In this document: positions 1-8,742 of the stretch, piece after piece
How the letters are laid out: each line of letters begins with the position of its first letter
Position numbering within the stretch: the first letter of the stretch is position 1
Assembly: GCA_947594425.1 (NCBI GenBank)
Contig: CANQED010000003.1
Coordinates: 1-64,000 of the forward strand
DNA from: an uncultured Ruminiclostridium sp.
GTDB lineage: Bacteria > Bacillota > Clostridia > Oscillospirales > Ruminococcaceae
Direction of reading: 5' to 3'
Length of the DNA: 64,000 bases
Notes under the pieces: generated by a model
Seen by the model: only the letters and a program-made list of their open reading frames with translations
The model's database searches: none
Told to the model about the DNA's origin: nothing
Program-made: the position numbers and the translations under genes

Positions 1-90
1 AGGCACAAGCGCCTTAGGCTTGTTGCGGGTCAGGTGCTCCATTCGCGTGCCTTTTCCGCCCGCTTGGATGATGATGTTAGAAAAATCCAT
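1..90 (-). CDS. sugar nucleotidyltransferase, N-terminal fragment
   Basis: Only the first 30 codons lie in the window; the gene continues past the left edge. The translation begins MDFSNIIIQAGGKGTRM and continues with PKALVP. This is the N-terminal nucleotide-binding signature of NTP_transferase enzymes (GGxGTRxxxLTxxxPKxLVP), such as glucose-1-phosphate or NDP-sugar pyrophosphorylases that make activated sugars in the cytoplasm. It lies 21 bp downstream of the glycosyltransferase on the same strand and is probably co-transcribed, which fits a glycan locus continuing outside the window. The sugar and nucleotide specificity cannot be told from this fragment. Confidence 0.8.
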   Translation of the reverse strand, partial: MDFSNIIIQAGGKGTRMEHLTRNKPKALVP

Positions 91-111
91 TATTACCTCT
101 TTCATATAAAT

Positions 112-1662
112 CTATTTGGTCCTATTTTTATAGGTCACATACCCGCAATTATTATCCGAATCGCAGTGCACCGCGTATTTTGTAAACAAATACTGCCACG
201 GCTTATCGTAAAATTTATCGGTAAAAACGTATTTCTTGCGGGTCGTCGGGTCGACCGCGATTTTTATCCTCCACGGCGGGTAAAAGGTGTTGTCGGCGGG
301 TCTTACGCCATATCGCCGTTCTATCTCGTCATAGCTGATGTAGTCATAATTCAGCTTGCAGAGCTCCTTGTGGTTTTGCTCTGCGTTAAGGTTTTGCAAG
401 TAATCTAAACCTTTCAGATAGTCCTCATATCCTCTTCTCGCCGCTTCTGCCATTTTGTACTGACGGCGGCGGAGCTTGGCTTTTATCCGCTTTTTCGCAA
501 ATTTCAGCGCTTTCTTGCGGGTAAAATTCTCCGCATACATCTCGCATAAGTGCAGATAATTGCGCACATTGTAGTACTCGGCCGTAGAGTTGTACTTGGC
601 TTCAAACTTTTCGTGCCAGATCCCCACGCCGTTCAGCGTGATTATGCGCTGTTTGCACCGCAGAGCGTACTCGACATCGTCGTATTTCATGAAAAACGGC
701 AGCGGGAAATTTCCTTTTGCGGCGTATTTGCTCGGCATAAGCATAAACCACCAGCCGCCGTAATTTATCGCGTTTTCCTGCTCGTTAAGAAGCAAATTTT
801 TCGTGTCGGCAAGGTCGAGAAAGTGCCCAAAGCCGCGCTGTGAGCCGTCCGGGTAAAAGTGCCCTCCCGCCTCGAATTGGTACATCGGCTTGTCCATGTA
901 AAGCATTGACCCAGCGACCGAAAGGTCTTGGTACTCCGTCTTAAGGCAGCTTGCGAAGCTCAGCGCCCTTTGCACGGCGGCGTAATCGACCTCGACATCG
1001 TCGTCGATTAGCAAAAAGTGGGTAATTCCGCCGAGTTGCAATGCCGCCTCCATACCTCTCTTGTAGCCGCCGCTGCCGCCTGTGTTTGAGTTAGGTATCA
1101 GCATGACATCGGCGGGAAAGTCGCTTTGTGAGAGGGTTTTCCCGTTGTCGACCACGATAATATCACAGTCCGTTTTATAGGACAGGTAAGCTATATTTCT
1201 CTTCACCTGCTCCTCGCGCTTGTAGGTGCAGGTGATGAGCGCACATTTAGTGGCAAAGCACGGCGTGTACGCCGCCGAAACGTTTAAATCTATCAGCTCG
1301 CCGCCGCTCTCATTTGCGCGCAATACGGGGTAAATGAGCTTCGCTCCGCTCGGGATGTCGGAAAGCGAAACCGTTATGCTCCCGCTCTCGGATAGTGTCG
1401 CGGAGGCGACTAAGCTCTCTTCCGTGCGTATCTCGGCGAGAAATTCGCCGATTATATCAAAGTTAAATTCGAGGCTCGAAATCGAGGTGTACTTCTTGAT
1501 TTTCTCGACCGAAATCGCGCCGAAAAAGGTATCAAAGCTGACAACCGCGCCCTTTTCGCCCACAAGGCCGCCGCCCTCGGGCCGCACCCCCTCGCCCCGA
1601 AAATACAGCTCCCGCGCCCCCTCGCGCGGGGTCAGCGGGATGGAGAAAAGCTCCACTTTCAT
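112..1662 (-). CDS. GlfT2-like family 2 glycosyltransferase
   Basis: The 516-residue protein has a beta-rich N-terminal domain (about 1-150) followed by a GT-A glycosyltransferase domain. That domain opens with ALITCTYKRE and carries an acidic metal/nucleotide motif, LLIDDDVEVD, at about residue 220. A GGWWFMLMP segment and a basic helical C-terminus follow, the layout of GlfT2-type galactofuranosyl/rhamnosyl transferases. A role in transferring a sugar to a cell-surface glycan is inferred; donor and acceptor are unknown. I chose the ATG at 1662, which overlaps a short upstream frame by ATGA; an in-frame TTG at 1686 would add 8 residues. It is transcribed from the promoter at 1781-1809. Confidence 0.8.
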   Translation of the reverse strand: MKVELFSIPLTPREGARELYFRGEGVRPEGGGLVGEKGAVVSFDTFFGAISVEKIKKYTSISSLEFNFDIIGEFLAEIRTEESLVASATLSESGSITVSLSDIPSGAKLIYPVLRANESGGELIDLNVSAAYTPCFATKCALITCTYKREEQVKRNIAYLSYKTDCDIIVVDNGKTLSQSDFPADVMLIPNSNTGGSGGYKRGMEAALQLGGITHFLLIDDDVEVDYAAVQRALSFASCLKTEYQDLSVAGSMLYMDKPMYQFEAGGHFYPDGSQRGFGHFLDLADTKNLLLNEQENAINYGGWWFMLMPSKYAAKGNFPLPFFMKYDDVEYALRCKQRIITLNGVGIWHEKFEAKYNSTAEYYNVRNYLHLCEMYAENFTRKKALKFAKKRIKAKLRRRQYKMAEAARRGYEDYLKGLDYLQNLNAEQNHKELCKLNYDYISYDEIERRYGVRPADNTFYPPWRIKIAVDPTTRKKYVFTDKFYDKPWQYLFTKYAVHCDSDNNCGYVTYKNRTK

Positions 1663-1730
1663 ACCGCAGATGTGTTCGGCGGGCAAGAGCCGCCGAAATT
1701 ATCCATAATTTTACATTTTGCTCGGCTCAT
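1659..1730 (-). CDS. possible 23-codon leader ORF coupled to the glycosyltransferase
   Basis: A 23-codon frame starts at ATG 1730, three bases after a purine-rich AAGAGGCGG. It stops with a TGA that overlaps the glycosyltransferase ATG by four bases (ATGA). The glycosyltransferase start itself has no good Shine-Dalgarno, so reinitiation from this frame would explain its translation. The predicted peptide has three Cys and no recognisable family. It may also be spurious. Confidence 0.25.
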   Translation of the reverse strand: MSRAKCKIMDNFGGSCPPNTSAV

Positions 1731-1780
1731 GCTCCGCCTCTTTTCGTTAATTTTATAATTTACGAAAGATAACCGTTATC

Positions 1781-1809
1781 AGTATAGCATTTAAAAGTAG
1801 GATTGTCAA
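1781..1809 (-). promoter_or_regulatory. sigma-A promoter of the glycosyltransferase
   Basis: On the minus strand TTGACA (1809-1804) and TATACT (1786-1781) are separated by exactly 17 bp. Transcription would start near 1774, leaving a leader of about 110 nt that includes the short frame at 1659-1730. Between this promoter and the opposing one at 2026-2053 is about 215 bp of AT-rich DNA in which I see nothing else. Confidence 0.8.
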
Positions 1810-2025
1810 TAGAAAATTCCGATTTTGGGGTAAAAGTAAATTTTTGGTATGGTGCCGTGGGCAAAAGCGCGGGGGATTTTGTAGGATCATACAATAAATA
1901 CGCCGTATTTTTGGATATAACGCCGAAATAAAAAATTTTTTATATCGGGTGTAACAAAACGCACTTCTTTTGGATTTATATAGTAAAAGCAGTTTGTACC
2001 GATATTGCGGCTTTGCCAAATAGCA

Positions 2026-2053
2026 TTGACTTTGTCCGCATATGACGTACACT
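2026..2053 (+). promoter_or_regulatory. sigma-A promoter of the lipoprotein/ABC operon
   Basis: TTGACT (2026-2031) and TACACT (2048-2053) are spaced 16 bp apart, about 55 bp before the first lipoprotein start. It would drive the five tightly spaced genes to 7474. Confidence 0.65.
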
Positions 2054-2108
2054 GTCAGAATTGAGGAAATAAAATCGTACTATGTTTACTGATGAAAGGA
2101 TGGTAAAT

Positions 2109-3356
2109 ATGAAAGTGAAAAGATCCGTTATCCCGCTAATTGCTGCGGCTATGCTGCTTACCTCCTGTTCGGGCTCGAGTGAGACCTCTAACCTGCAATA
2201 TGTATCCGACCCCGCAGAGCTGGTCGAGAGCGAGGACGGCTCGTCCACCCCCACCGACGGCGACCCCTCAATAAACGATATGCGCACAAGCGGTGAAGGG
2301 ACCTGCGACGGCAAGTATATATATTCATCATCTTATATTTATAAGATAAATATAAATGACTACTCAGTTCAGATCGACTGCGACAAGCCCGGCTGTGATC
2401 ACCTGTCCGAGGACTGCGACGGGCGCGCACCGGGAAATAATTATCTTAACAGCCGCCGAGCATATAACGGTGGCTTTTTTTATCTCGACGACGATGGCAT
2501 TTTGTTCTATATAAAGGGCAAAGAAATAAATCAGATATACAAGAACACTTATATCTCCGAGTATGAAAAGCACGTGCACGAAACCAATCCCTATGCTACC
2601 TCCACTCTCGGCAGTATAGACGATTTTTATATAGTCAGCGACGGGATAATATGTAGGGCATCTAATTATATCTTCAAGGTCGGCTTTGACGGAACGCCTA
2701 TGTCCGAGGTGATAGAGCCGCTTAAGGACAGCGGACTTGAACTTAAGGTGCTCGACGCGGATACGGTCTTATGTAAGCCGTCCGACGCCGGGGACAGCGG
2801 TATCGAGAACAACGGCGATGTGTTTACCGTCACTCTTTCTACGGGAGAAATAACCCAGCACCCCGAGTACATTTTCCCCACATTCTATATTGACGGTAAG
2901 AGCTATTTTGTAAAGGGTACCGACGAGATGCTGGTAAGCGACATGTATGTGGGCGACGGGCTTGAGGGTAAAGACCCGCAAAAGCTGTACCACGACTGCG
3001 GATTGTTTATGACCCACAGCGAGGACGCGATATACTATGTGCCGTACTTGGATGATATGAAGCTGTACAAGTACGACATAGCCACGGGAGAGAATACCGT
3101 GCTCTTTGACTTAGAAAAAATCGCGGACGAGCAGGAGCCCGTGATAGATACTCTCGACGAGGCGCTCGATGTGTTCGGCTCGTCTTTTATGATCGTGGAT
3201 TATTACCCTAACGCGCAAAAGCTGACAGCCTACTTAAAGGGCGGACGCGTTTTTCTTATCTGCGATAAAGACGGCAAAAACGCCGCGCTGGCAGGCATGG
3301 CTACAGATGATATGGGACAAATATCAAAACCCGTCTATTATGAGATAAAGGGCTAA
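2109..3356 (+). CDS. putative lipoprotein with WD/PQQ-like repeats
   Basis: The protein starts at ATG 2109 behind GAAAGGA; an in-frame upstream ATG at 2082 is less likely. The first residues form a lipoprotein signal (basic MKVKR, hydrophobic core, LLTSC lipobox with Cys about residue 20). The mature part is acidic, with a Cys-containing segment CDKPGCDHLSEDC and repeating strand-like units (DGKYIYSSSYIYKI, KLYKYDIATGE) resembling a DUF5050-type beta-propeller; that fold is inferred. It would be anchored outside the membrane. It heads an operon with a second lipoprotein and an ABC-2 exporter and may be that system's extracellular or regulatory partner. No enzymatic motif was recognised. Confidence 0.7.
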   Translation: MKVKRSVIPLIAAAMLLTSCSGSSETSNLQYVSDPAELVESEDGSSTPTDGDPSINDMRTSGEGTCDGKYIYSSSYIYKININDYSVQIDCDKPGCDHLSEDCDGRAPGNNYLNSRRAYNGGFFYLDDDGILFYIKGKEINQIYKNTYISEYEKHVHETNPYATSTLGSIDDFYIVSDGIICRASNYIFKVGFDGTPMSEVIEPLKDSGLELKVLDADTVLCKPSDAGDSGIENNGDVFTVTLSTGEITQHPEYIFPTFYIDGKSYFVKGTDEMLVSDMYVGDGLEGKDPQKLYHDCGLFMTHSEDAIYYVPYLDDMKLYKYDIATGENTVLFDLEKIADEQEPVIDTLDEALDVFGSSFMIVDYYPNAQKLTAYLKGGRVFLICDKDGKNAALAGMATDDMGQISKPVYYEIKG

Positions 3357-3367
3357 AGGTGGACGCT

Positions 3368-4447
3368 ATGCGGTATAAAGATTTTGCGATAAAGGCGCTG
3401 GCGCTGTCGCTCGCGCTTATACTGTGCGGGTGCAGCGGGACTAAGGGGCAAGTGGTACCGCCGATAGACATTGACGCATATACCTCGTCGGAGGACAGCG
3501 CCGAGGTAGGAGACACGACCGAGCCCGACGACCCGCTCGCCTGGCTTACGGCGGACAGATTTGAGTTTGGGCTGTCGCTGAACCTTGCGGGCAAGGACAA
3601 TAAGGAAAAATACCCGTATTTCAGCCTAAACGACAACGGCGACTTTGACGGGTCTTTGAGCGTCAGCATAGACCCCGATAAATCCCTTAGGATAAAAGAA
3701 TGCAGCGCAGACGTGTATGTATTTTGCGACGGCAGATTTCTCCCCCACTCGGTAGAGGGCGGAGAGTTAGCCATAAAAAGCGAGATAACCGTCAAGACCT
3801 ATAAGCGCAATACGCTAAGCCTGCATATCCCCGAAATAAAGACCGAAGACGGCGGCAACAAGGTGATAAGCGTGATAGTAAGCGCCATGCCCGACTTTAT
3901 TCCCGAAAAGGGCGGGCAGGAAGTGGAGTTTAATATCGTGTACAGCTTTGCCGTAAAGACCGCCAAAGGGGGCGAAGCGAGCAGCTTTGCCAGACCCGAC
4001 GACTCCGACTATACAGACGGCCTGCTCGGCAAGCCCGAAATAGAACAATATGCAAACGTTGATTTTTTCGCCGATATAGGATATACCCCCGAGAAATCGG
4101 ACGAGCTAGGCACAAAGGGGCTGCACGCGATCGCCCCCGTTAAGATAAGCGGCGAGGAGAGCATATATGTGACCTATGAGCAATTAAACTCCGAGGAAGA
4201 GAGGTACGCGGTGGTATTTATCGATAACGAGCCCGCAAAGGTATTTGACGGCGAGTACGCGCTCAGATTCAGCGATAAGGCGGGCAAAAGGCTTAGCTAC
4301 GCGTTAGACCGCTCTGCACTGCCGAAGAGCGGCGACCACTGTATGGAGCTGATTACCCTGCCCACGCCGCGGACGGTGGCGACGCTCGAGCAAGGTGGAT
4401 ATCTCGGCTCGTACACGAGCGCGCGCTATCGCTTTACCGCAGAATAG
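3368..4447 (+). CDS. putative lipoprotein of unknown function
   Basis: ATG 3368 follows AAAGGTGG at 5 bp; a GTG at 3359 in the same frame is less well placed. The N-terminus is a lipoprotein signal with a LILCGC lipobox. The 359-residue protein is acidic and predicted mainly beta, with no catalytic motif I recognise. It begins 11 bp after the preceding lipoprotein and ends 8 bp before the ABC-2 permease, so all are probably one transcript. The two lipoproteins share a signal-peptide style but no obvious sequence similarity. Confidence 0.7.
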   Translation: MRYKDFAIKALALSLALILCGCSGTKGQVVPPIDIDAYTSSEDSAEVGDTTEPDDPLAWLTADRFEFGLSLNLAGKDNKEKYPYFSLNDNGDFDGSLSVSIDPDKSLRIKECSADVYVFCDGRFLPHSVEGGELAIKSEITVKTYKRNTLSLHIPEIKTEDGGNKVISVIVSAMPDFIPEKGGQEVEFNIVYSFAVKTAKGGEASSFARPDDSDYTDGLLGKPEIEQYANVDFFADIGYTPEKSDELGTKGLHAIAPVKISGEESIYVTYEQLNSEEERYAVVFIDNEPAKVFDGEYALRFSDKAGKRLSYALDRSALPKSGDHCMELITLPTPRTVATLEQGGYLGSYTSARYRFTAE

Positions 4448-4455
4448 GAGGGCGT

Positions 4456-5718
4456 ATGAGTAAAATATTATACGAGCTTAAAAAGCTTATAAGCTCTAAG
4501 CTGTTTATCCTTGCGACGGTGATAATGCTAGGTATGCTGGTATATGTGATGTTCTTCTGCCAAGATCTTTCTAAAGAGGCGGCAGACGCCGAGCGCACCG
4601 CGAATTATATCAATACCGAGATCCCCGACGACATTACCCCCGAGTATTTGCTAAAGCTAAAGGAAAAGAGCGACGAGGACTTTAATTACATATTGCAAAA
4701 CATGACCGAGGCAGAAAACCCCGAGCTAGAAGAATTCTCCCTAAATCATTATGCCGAGGCGGAGGCGCTGAGTCAGATGCTGTACTCGGGGACATTTGCA
4801 AAGCACAGGGTAGAATATATCACCAACGCGCAAAAGCAATACAGCGCCGCCGAGCAAAGCGGAAACGACGCGGATATGCGGTATTATAAGCTGATGACGG
4901 ACGAATATAACCGCGTGACCGATATATCGCTAATCGCAAGCGGCGCCGCGGAAAAATACTTTTATTCGGCACTGCCTACTATGTACCCGTTTTACCTGTT
5001 CGGGCTGATATTCACTATGTGGGCTATGCTGATAACGTCGTATCTGCTGTGCTGTGAGCGGCAGAGCAAGACCGACCTTACCGCGTACAGCACTAAAGGC
5101 GGCAGAGCGGGCATGTATCTAAATAAAATGGCGGCGGTAGGCATAACCGTGACGGCTGCGGTGGGGCTTATATTCGCGGTAAAATACGCGCTAGGGGTAG
5201 TCGTATTCAAGATAGACTGGTTCGCGTCGATACAGTCGTACATCGGCTTTGAGGAGAGCACATACGGACTTAATATGTTAGGGCTGCTGATAATAACGCA
5301 GCTAATGCTGTTAGGTTCGGCTATGACGGGGGTATTTCTCGCGTCGCTCTTTTCGATAAGGGCGTCATATCCCATAAGAGGGGTGCTGTTGTCACTTGTG
5401 ACGGTGTTCGCGATATACAGGATATATATTTTTATCAGAGCGACCGGCACACCGACGGAAACGGTACGGGCATTTAACGATATACGGGTATTTGTCCCGC
5501 TGTTTATGCAATTCCCGGAAAACTATTTTACGGGCTTTGATTATATAAGCATATTGGGCTTTCCGATATCAAGGCTCGCAATGTCGTTTATTATGGTGGG
5601 AATTATAGGGATTGTGTCCCTAACTATATGCGCTAAATTATACGGAAGGAGAAGTGATTTTAATTGGAAGGCAAAGCTCTCAAATTTGAAAAAGTCACGA
5701 AACAATACGGCAGCCTAA
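4456..5718 (+). CDS. ABC-2 type transporter permease
   Basis: The 420-residue protein has a first membrane helix at residues 15-35 (LFILATVIMLGMLVYVMFF), then a long charged extracytoplasmic region rich in Glu (about 36-165). A C-terminal block of about five hydrophobic helices follows. This single helix, large loop, helical bundle layout is typical of ABC-2 exporter subunits in Firmicutes peptide, antibiotic or lipid efflux systems. It has a good GGAGGG ribosome site. The 3' end overlaps the ATPase gene by 55 bp, so the two are probably translationally coupled. The substrate is unknown. Confidence 0.8.
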   Translation: MSKILYELKKLISSKLFILATVIMLGMLVYVMFFCQDLSKEAADAERTANYINTEIPDDITPEYLLKLKEKSDEDFNYILQNMTEAENPELEEFSLNHYAEAEALSQMLYSGTFAKHRVEYITNAQKQYSAAEQSGNDADMRYYKLMTDEYNRVTDISLIASGAAEKYFYSALPTMYPFYLFGLIFTMWAMLITSYLLCCERQSKTDLTAYSTKGGRAGMYLNKMAAVGITVTAAVGLIFAVKYALGVVVFKIDWFASIQSYIGFEESTYGLNMLGLLIITQLMLLGSAMTGVFLASLFSIRASYPIRGVLLSLVTVFAIYRIYIFIRATGTPTETVRAFNDIRVFVPLFMQFPENYFTGFDYISILGFPISRLAMSFIMVGIIGIVSLTICAKLYGRRSDFNWKAKLSNLKKSRNNTAA

Positions 5719-6395
5719 AGGCGCTCGACAATTTCAGCACCGAGCTCGGGCTCGGGATATACGGCTTGCTCGGTCCCAACGGCAGCGGCAAATCCACGCT
5801 TATGAAGTGTATAGCGGACATAATACGCCCGACCTCGGGGAAGATCACCTACGGCGGGGAGGATATATACTCGCTCGGCGCTGATTTTCGCGGGAGGCTG
5901 AGCTTTATGCCGCAGGATATAGACTTTTACTCGGGGTTTACGGCGGTAGACGTAATAAAATATTTCGCCCTGCTAAAGGGGCTGAAGTACGACACCGAGG
6001 CGGCGCAAAAGGCGCTAAATGAGGTAAATCTGCTCTCCTCGGCGAAAAAGCGCGTGGGCGGCTTTTCGGGCGGAATGAAAAGGCGGCTCGGGATAGCGGT
6101 GACGCTTATCGGCGACCCCGAGGTCGTGATATTTGACGAGCCGACGGCGGGACTTGACCCCGAAGAACGCCTGAGATTTAAGAACCTTATCCGCGAAATG
6201 GGAAAGACAAGCACGGTGATACTTGCCACCCATATAATATCGGATATAGAGGCGGTCGCGGACTATACCCTGCTGATAAAGAGCGGGCAGCTGATAAACA
6301 CCGTCGAAAACGACAAGCAGGCGCAGACCCATACCGACGCTCTCGAGCAATTGTATATGGAGAGCTTTGGCCATAAGGCGGAGCAAGAGATATGA
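5664..6395 (+). CDS. ABC transporter ATP-binding protein
   Basis: This 243-residue ATPase powers the flanking permeases. All core motifs are present: Walker A GPNGSGKST, Q-loop MPQD, signature FSGGMKRRLG, Walker B VVIFDEPTAGLDP with catalytic Glu, and switch His in ATHI. The FSGGMKRRLG form is typical of ABC-2 (drug/antibiotic-type) exporters. The start is a TTG at 5664 preceded by GGAAGGAGAAG, inside the end of the upstream permease. The stop overlaps the next permease by ATGA. Confidence 0.93.
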   Translation: MEGKALKFEKVTKQYGSLKALDNFSTELGLGIYGLLGPNGSGKSTLMKCIADIIRPTSGKITYGGEDIYSLGADFRGRLSFMPQDIDFYSGFTAVDVIKYFALLKGLKYDTEAAQKALNEVNLLSSAKKRVGGFSGGMKRRLGIAVTLIGDPEVVIFDEPTAGLDPEERLRFKNLIREMGKTSTVILATHIISDIEAVADYTLLIKSGQLINTVENDKQAQTHTDALEQLYMESFGHKAEQEI

Positions 6396-7474
6396 AAAAG
6401 ACTAAAACGGCGGGAGCATTGCTCGGCTTTGAATTAAAAAAGCTGCTCGGGCTAATAAATATAGCGGCGTTTATCCTGCTTATGGCGATAAAGCCGCTCT
6501 CGGGCATGATGTACACTCTCGCGCCGACCGAGTACAGCAAGGATATCTACCACGAGTACCTCGATGAGCTGTACGGCGCGCCGACCGCCGAGAAAGAGCA
6601 GTATATCCTCGACGAGAAAGAGCGCATAGACGACATCCTATCAATATACGAGGATATGATACTCGCATACGAGCGGGGTGAAATAACCGCAGAAGAGTAT
6701 AAAGCCTATGACGAGGAGTACACCCGCGCAAAGGCACAGCAGCCCGCCTTTGACAAGGTGTATCAAAAGTATCAATATTATCTCACCCTGTCGGGCACGG
6801 AGAAAAAGCCGCAGTATTTTTATGACCTTGAGATAATCGAGTACATAAACGGCTTTGGCGCGGACGTGATGTTTATACTCTTTTTGACGGTGTTCGGGCT
6901 GAGATTTTGGGGCAGCGACCGCACGGGAGGAATGAGCCTTGCGGTGATGTCCTCAAAGTACGGCAGGCAGTACCGCGACAACCTGCGTATAGCGGCGCTG
7001 CTGATAGTATCTACAGTAGGGAGCGCGCTGTCGTTTTGTGTAGATATAGGGATATACGCGGCGCGCTGCGGGATAGGTACGCTTTTCTTGCCGCTGTGCG
7101 GTATGGAGGAGTTCGCCGCCTGCGCGTATAACGTAAATATACTCGGGTATCTGCTGCTAGTGCTGATGATAAGGATAGTGTGGAGCGCGGCGGTATGCTT
7201 TATGCTGGTGCCGATATATAAGCTTGTGGGAAACATCTACGCTTGTATCACGGCGGGGGCGGCGGTGATATTTTTGCCGCTCGTGCTTATGCCGTCACTG
7301 CCCGAGGTAATGATAAAGGCTCTCGCGGGAACGCAGCTGACGGGCTTTGCGGTGCTGAATAACGATATGCCGCTTAGTATAATTGCGGCGGTATTGACTG
7401 CGGGGGCGTGCTATGCGCTGTCTTTCGCGTTTAGGAAATTAGAGCTAAAGCATATAGCTAATAATTCAGCTTGA
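6392..7474 (+). CDS. ABC-2 type transporter permease, second subunit
   Basis: The 360-residue protein has an N-terminal helix (about 15-38), a long charged loop rich in Glu and Tyr (about 45-145) and five or so C-terminal hydrophobic helices. The layout matches the permease at 4456 although the sequences have diverged. With the ATPase between them they would form a heteromeric exporter. It starts in the ATGA overlap with the ATPase and is the last gene before a strong terminator. Confidence 0.8.
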   Translation: MKKTKTAGALLGFELKKLLGLINIAAFILLMAIKPLSGMMYTLAPTEYSKDIYHEYLDELYGAPTAEKEQYILDEKERIDDILSIYEDMILAYERGEITAEEYKAYDEEYTRAKAQQPAFDKVYQKYQYYLTLSGTEKKPQYFYDLEIIEYINGFGADVMFILFLTVFGLRFWGSDRTGGMSLAVMSSKYGRQYRDNLRIAALLIVSTVGSALSFCVDIGIYAARCGIGTLFLPLCGMEEFAACAYNVNILGYLLLVLMIRIVWSAAVCFMLVPIYKLVGNIYACITAGAAVIFLPLVLMPSLPEVMIKALAGTQLTGFAVLNNDMPLSIIAAVLTAGACYALSFAFRKLELKHIANNSA

Positions 7475-7475
7475 T

Positions 7476-7517
7476 AAAATTTCAGCCCCGTGTAAAAATA
7501 CGCGGGGCTGAAATTTT
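7476..7517. terminator. bidirectional terminator between ABC operon and ger operon
   Basis: A 15-bp perfect stem (7476-7490 with 7503-7517) has a 12-nt loop. Its arms begin with AAAAT and end with ATTTT, so it works in both directions. It sits between convergent genes and overlaps the gerAC stop codon. Confidence 0.88.
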
Positions 7518-8742
7518 ACTTATTCTCCGAGCCTAAAATATAGGGGCGGCAAGAGAATTTTATCACGGTCTTAGCAGAGCGCAGCAGCTCGGGGATATTA
7601 TCCTCGTTATCAAACCAAAAGTCGGGCATACAGTGCCTAAGGGTGTTTTCAAGCCCGAACGCGTCGCAGCCGTAGCCGTCCTTAAGCTTAGCGACCGCGG
7701 AGGAAAGAGTATCGCATACGGTGTCCTCTATCTTTTTTGTAAGGGTGTTAATTGTGTCCTCGTCGCTCTCGCTTACATTTATCCTCTCCTCAAATCTGCC
7801 GAAAGCGAACCCGTCGATATAAAAGCACAGCCTGCCGTCCTCTATATACGGTGTGACGGTAAAGTTAGACCTGAAAAGCGTCACGGTGGCGAGGCTGTCC
7901 TCAGCCTGCACGGTGAGCGACAACTCCTCGGCGGTATTGGTGATAAGCTGCACCGCCGCTGTGTCCCCGGGGGAAAATCCACCCGCGCCCGCGCCGTTTA
8001 CAAACGCCCAGCCGCCGCTAAGCTCGACGGTCTTTTCTTTTTGCTCGTCAGAGCCGCCCTGCCCCGATTGCCCGCCGCCCTGCGAGCCTTGTCCGCCTCC
8101 CCCACCGCCCGAGCCGCTGCTGTCGGTGACGTCGGTCTTTTCCTCCTTTACGGTGAGGAGCGGGAGCAGCGCGCTGCGGGTCTTGGATTGCAGACTTGTC
8201 AGAATGTCGCTAATGCTGCTGTTTACGCATACGCCGTGCCTGTGCGCGTTAGTGAGCATATTTACAAGCTTGTCGGAGGACACGTTTCCCTCCTTAAAGC
8301 GAATATCGATAATATCCTCGGCTAAGGTGTCCGCGACCGCGACATTTACCTCGGGGTGAGAGTGATAATTGGACACGAAAAAATCGAGCGCGTTTTCGAG
8401 GTCGTACCCCGCGAGCTCTTTACCGAGGATGATAAGGCGGTTCTCGCTGAGCAGGAGATCCTTGCCGGTCTTGATAGAGGCGTTTTCCGCCGCGTCGCAC
8501 ACGCTCTTTCCCTCGCCTACCGCCTTAAGAACGTTAGCCTGCGTTTTGTCTATCTGATTTTGGCCGCCCTCGTCGCTTTGGGCAAAATATTGCAGGCTGA
8601 CGCGGTAGGTCTTTTGCTCGGGGAGATAGTCTACCCCTATCGACTGCACTATCGCCCTTTCCGAAAGCTCCACATACTGCACGCAGCCCGTAAGGCAGAG
8701 CATAATAAGCAAGGGGAGAATAATAAAGCTAACTCTTTTCAT
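7516..8742 (-). CDS. gerAC: Ger(x)C-type spore germination lipoprotein
   Basis: This is the lipoprotein (C) subunit of a germinant receptor, expected on the spore inner membrane. ATG 8742 follows AAAGGAGGA; the N-terminus is a lipoprotein signal with lipobox LTGC. The start of the mature protein (ELSERAIVQSIGVDY) is characteristic of Ger(x)C proteins, and the length (408 aa) fits. Unusually, a Gly/Ser/Gln-rich low-complexity stretch of about 25 residues lies near the middle, between the first folded domain and the rest. It overlaps the gerAB-type gene by 14 bp and is the last gene of the ger operon. Confidence 0.9.
   Translation of the reverse strand: MKRVSFIILPLLIMLCLTGCVQYVELSERAIVQSIGVDYLPEQKTYRVSLQYFAQSDEGGQNQIDKTQANVLKAVGEGKSVCDAAENASIKTGKDLLLSENRLIILGKELAGYDLENALDFFVSNYHSHPEVNVAVADTLAEDIIDIRFKEGNVSSDKLVNMLTNAHRHGVCVNSSISDILTSLQSKTRSALLPLLTVKEEKTDVTDSSGSGGGGGGQGSQGGGQSGQGGSDEQKEKTVELSGGWAFVNGAGAGGFSPGDTAAVQLITNTAEELSLTVQAEDSLATVTLFRSNFTVTPYIEDGRLCFYIDGFAFGRFEERINVSESDEDTINTLTKKIEDTVCDTLSSAVAKLKDGYGCDAFGLENTLRHCMPDFWFDNEDNIPELLRSAKTVIKFSCRPYILGSENK

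Noticed and set aside
2082-2108. Earlier ATG (2082) as start of the first lipoprotein
   Set aside because: It would place nine charged residues before the signal peptide and lacks a well-placed ribosome site; ATG 2109 has GAAAGGA.
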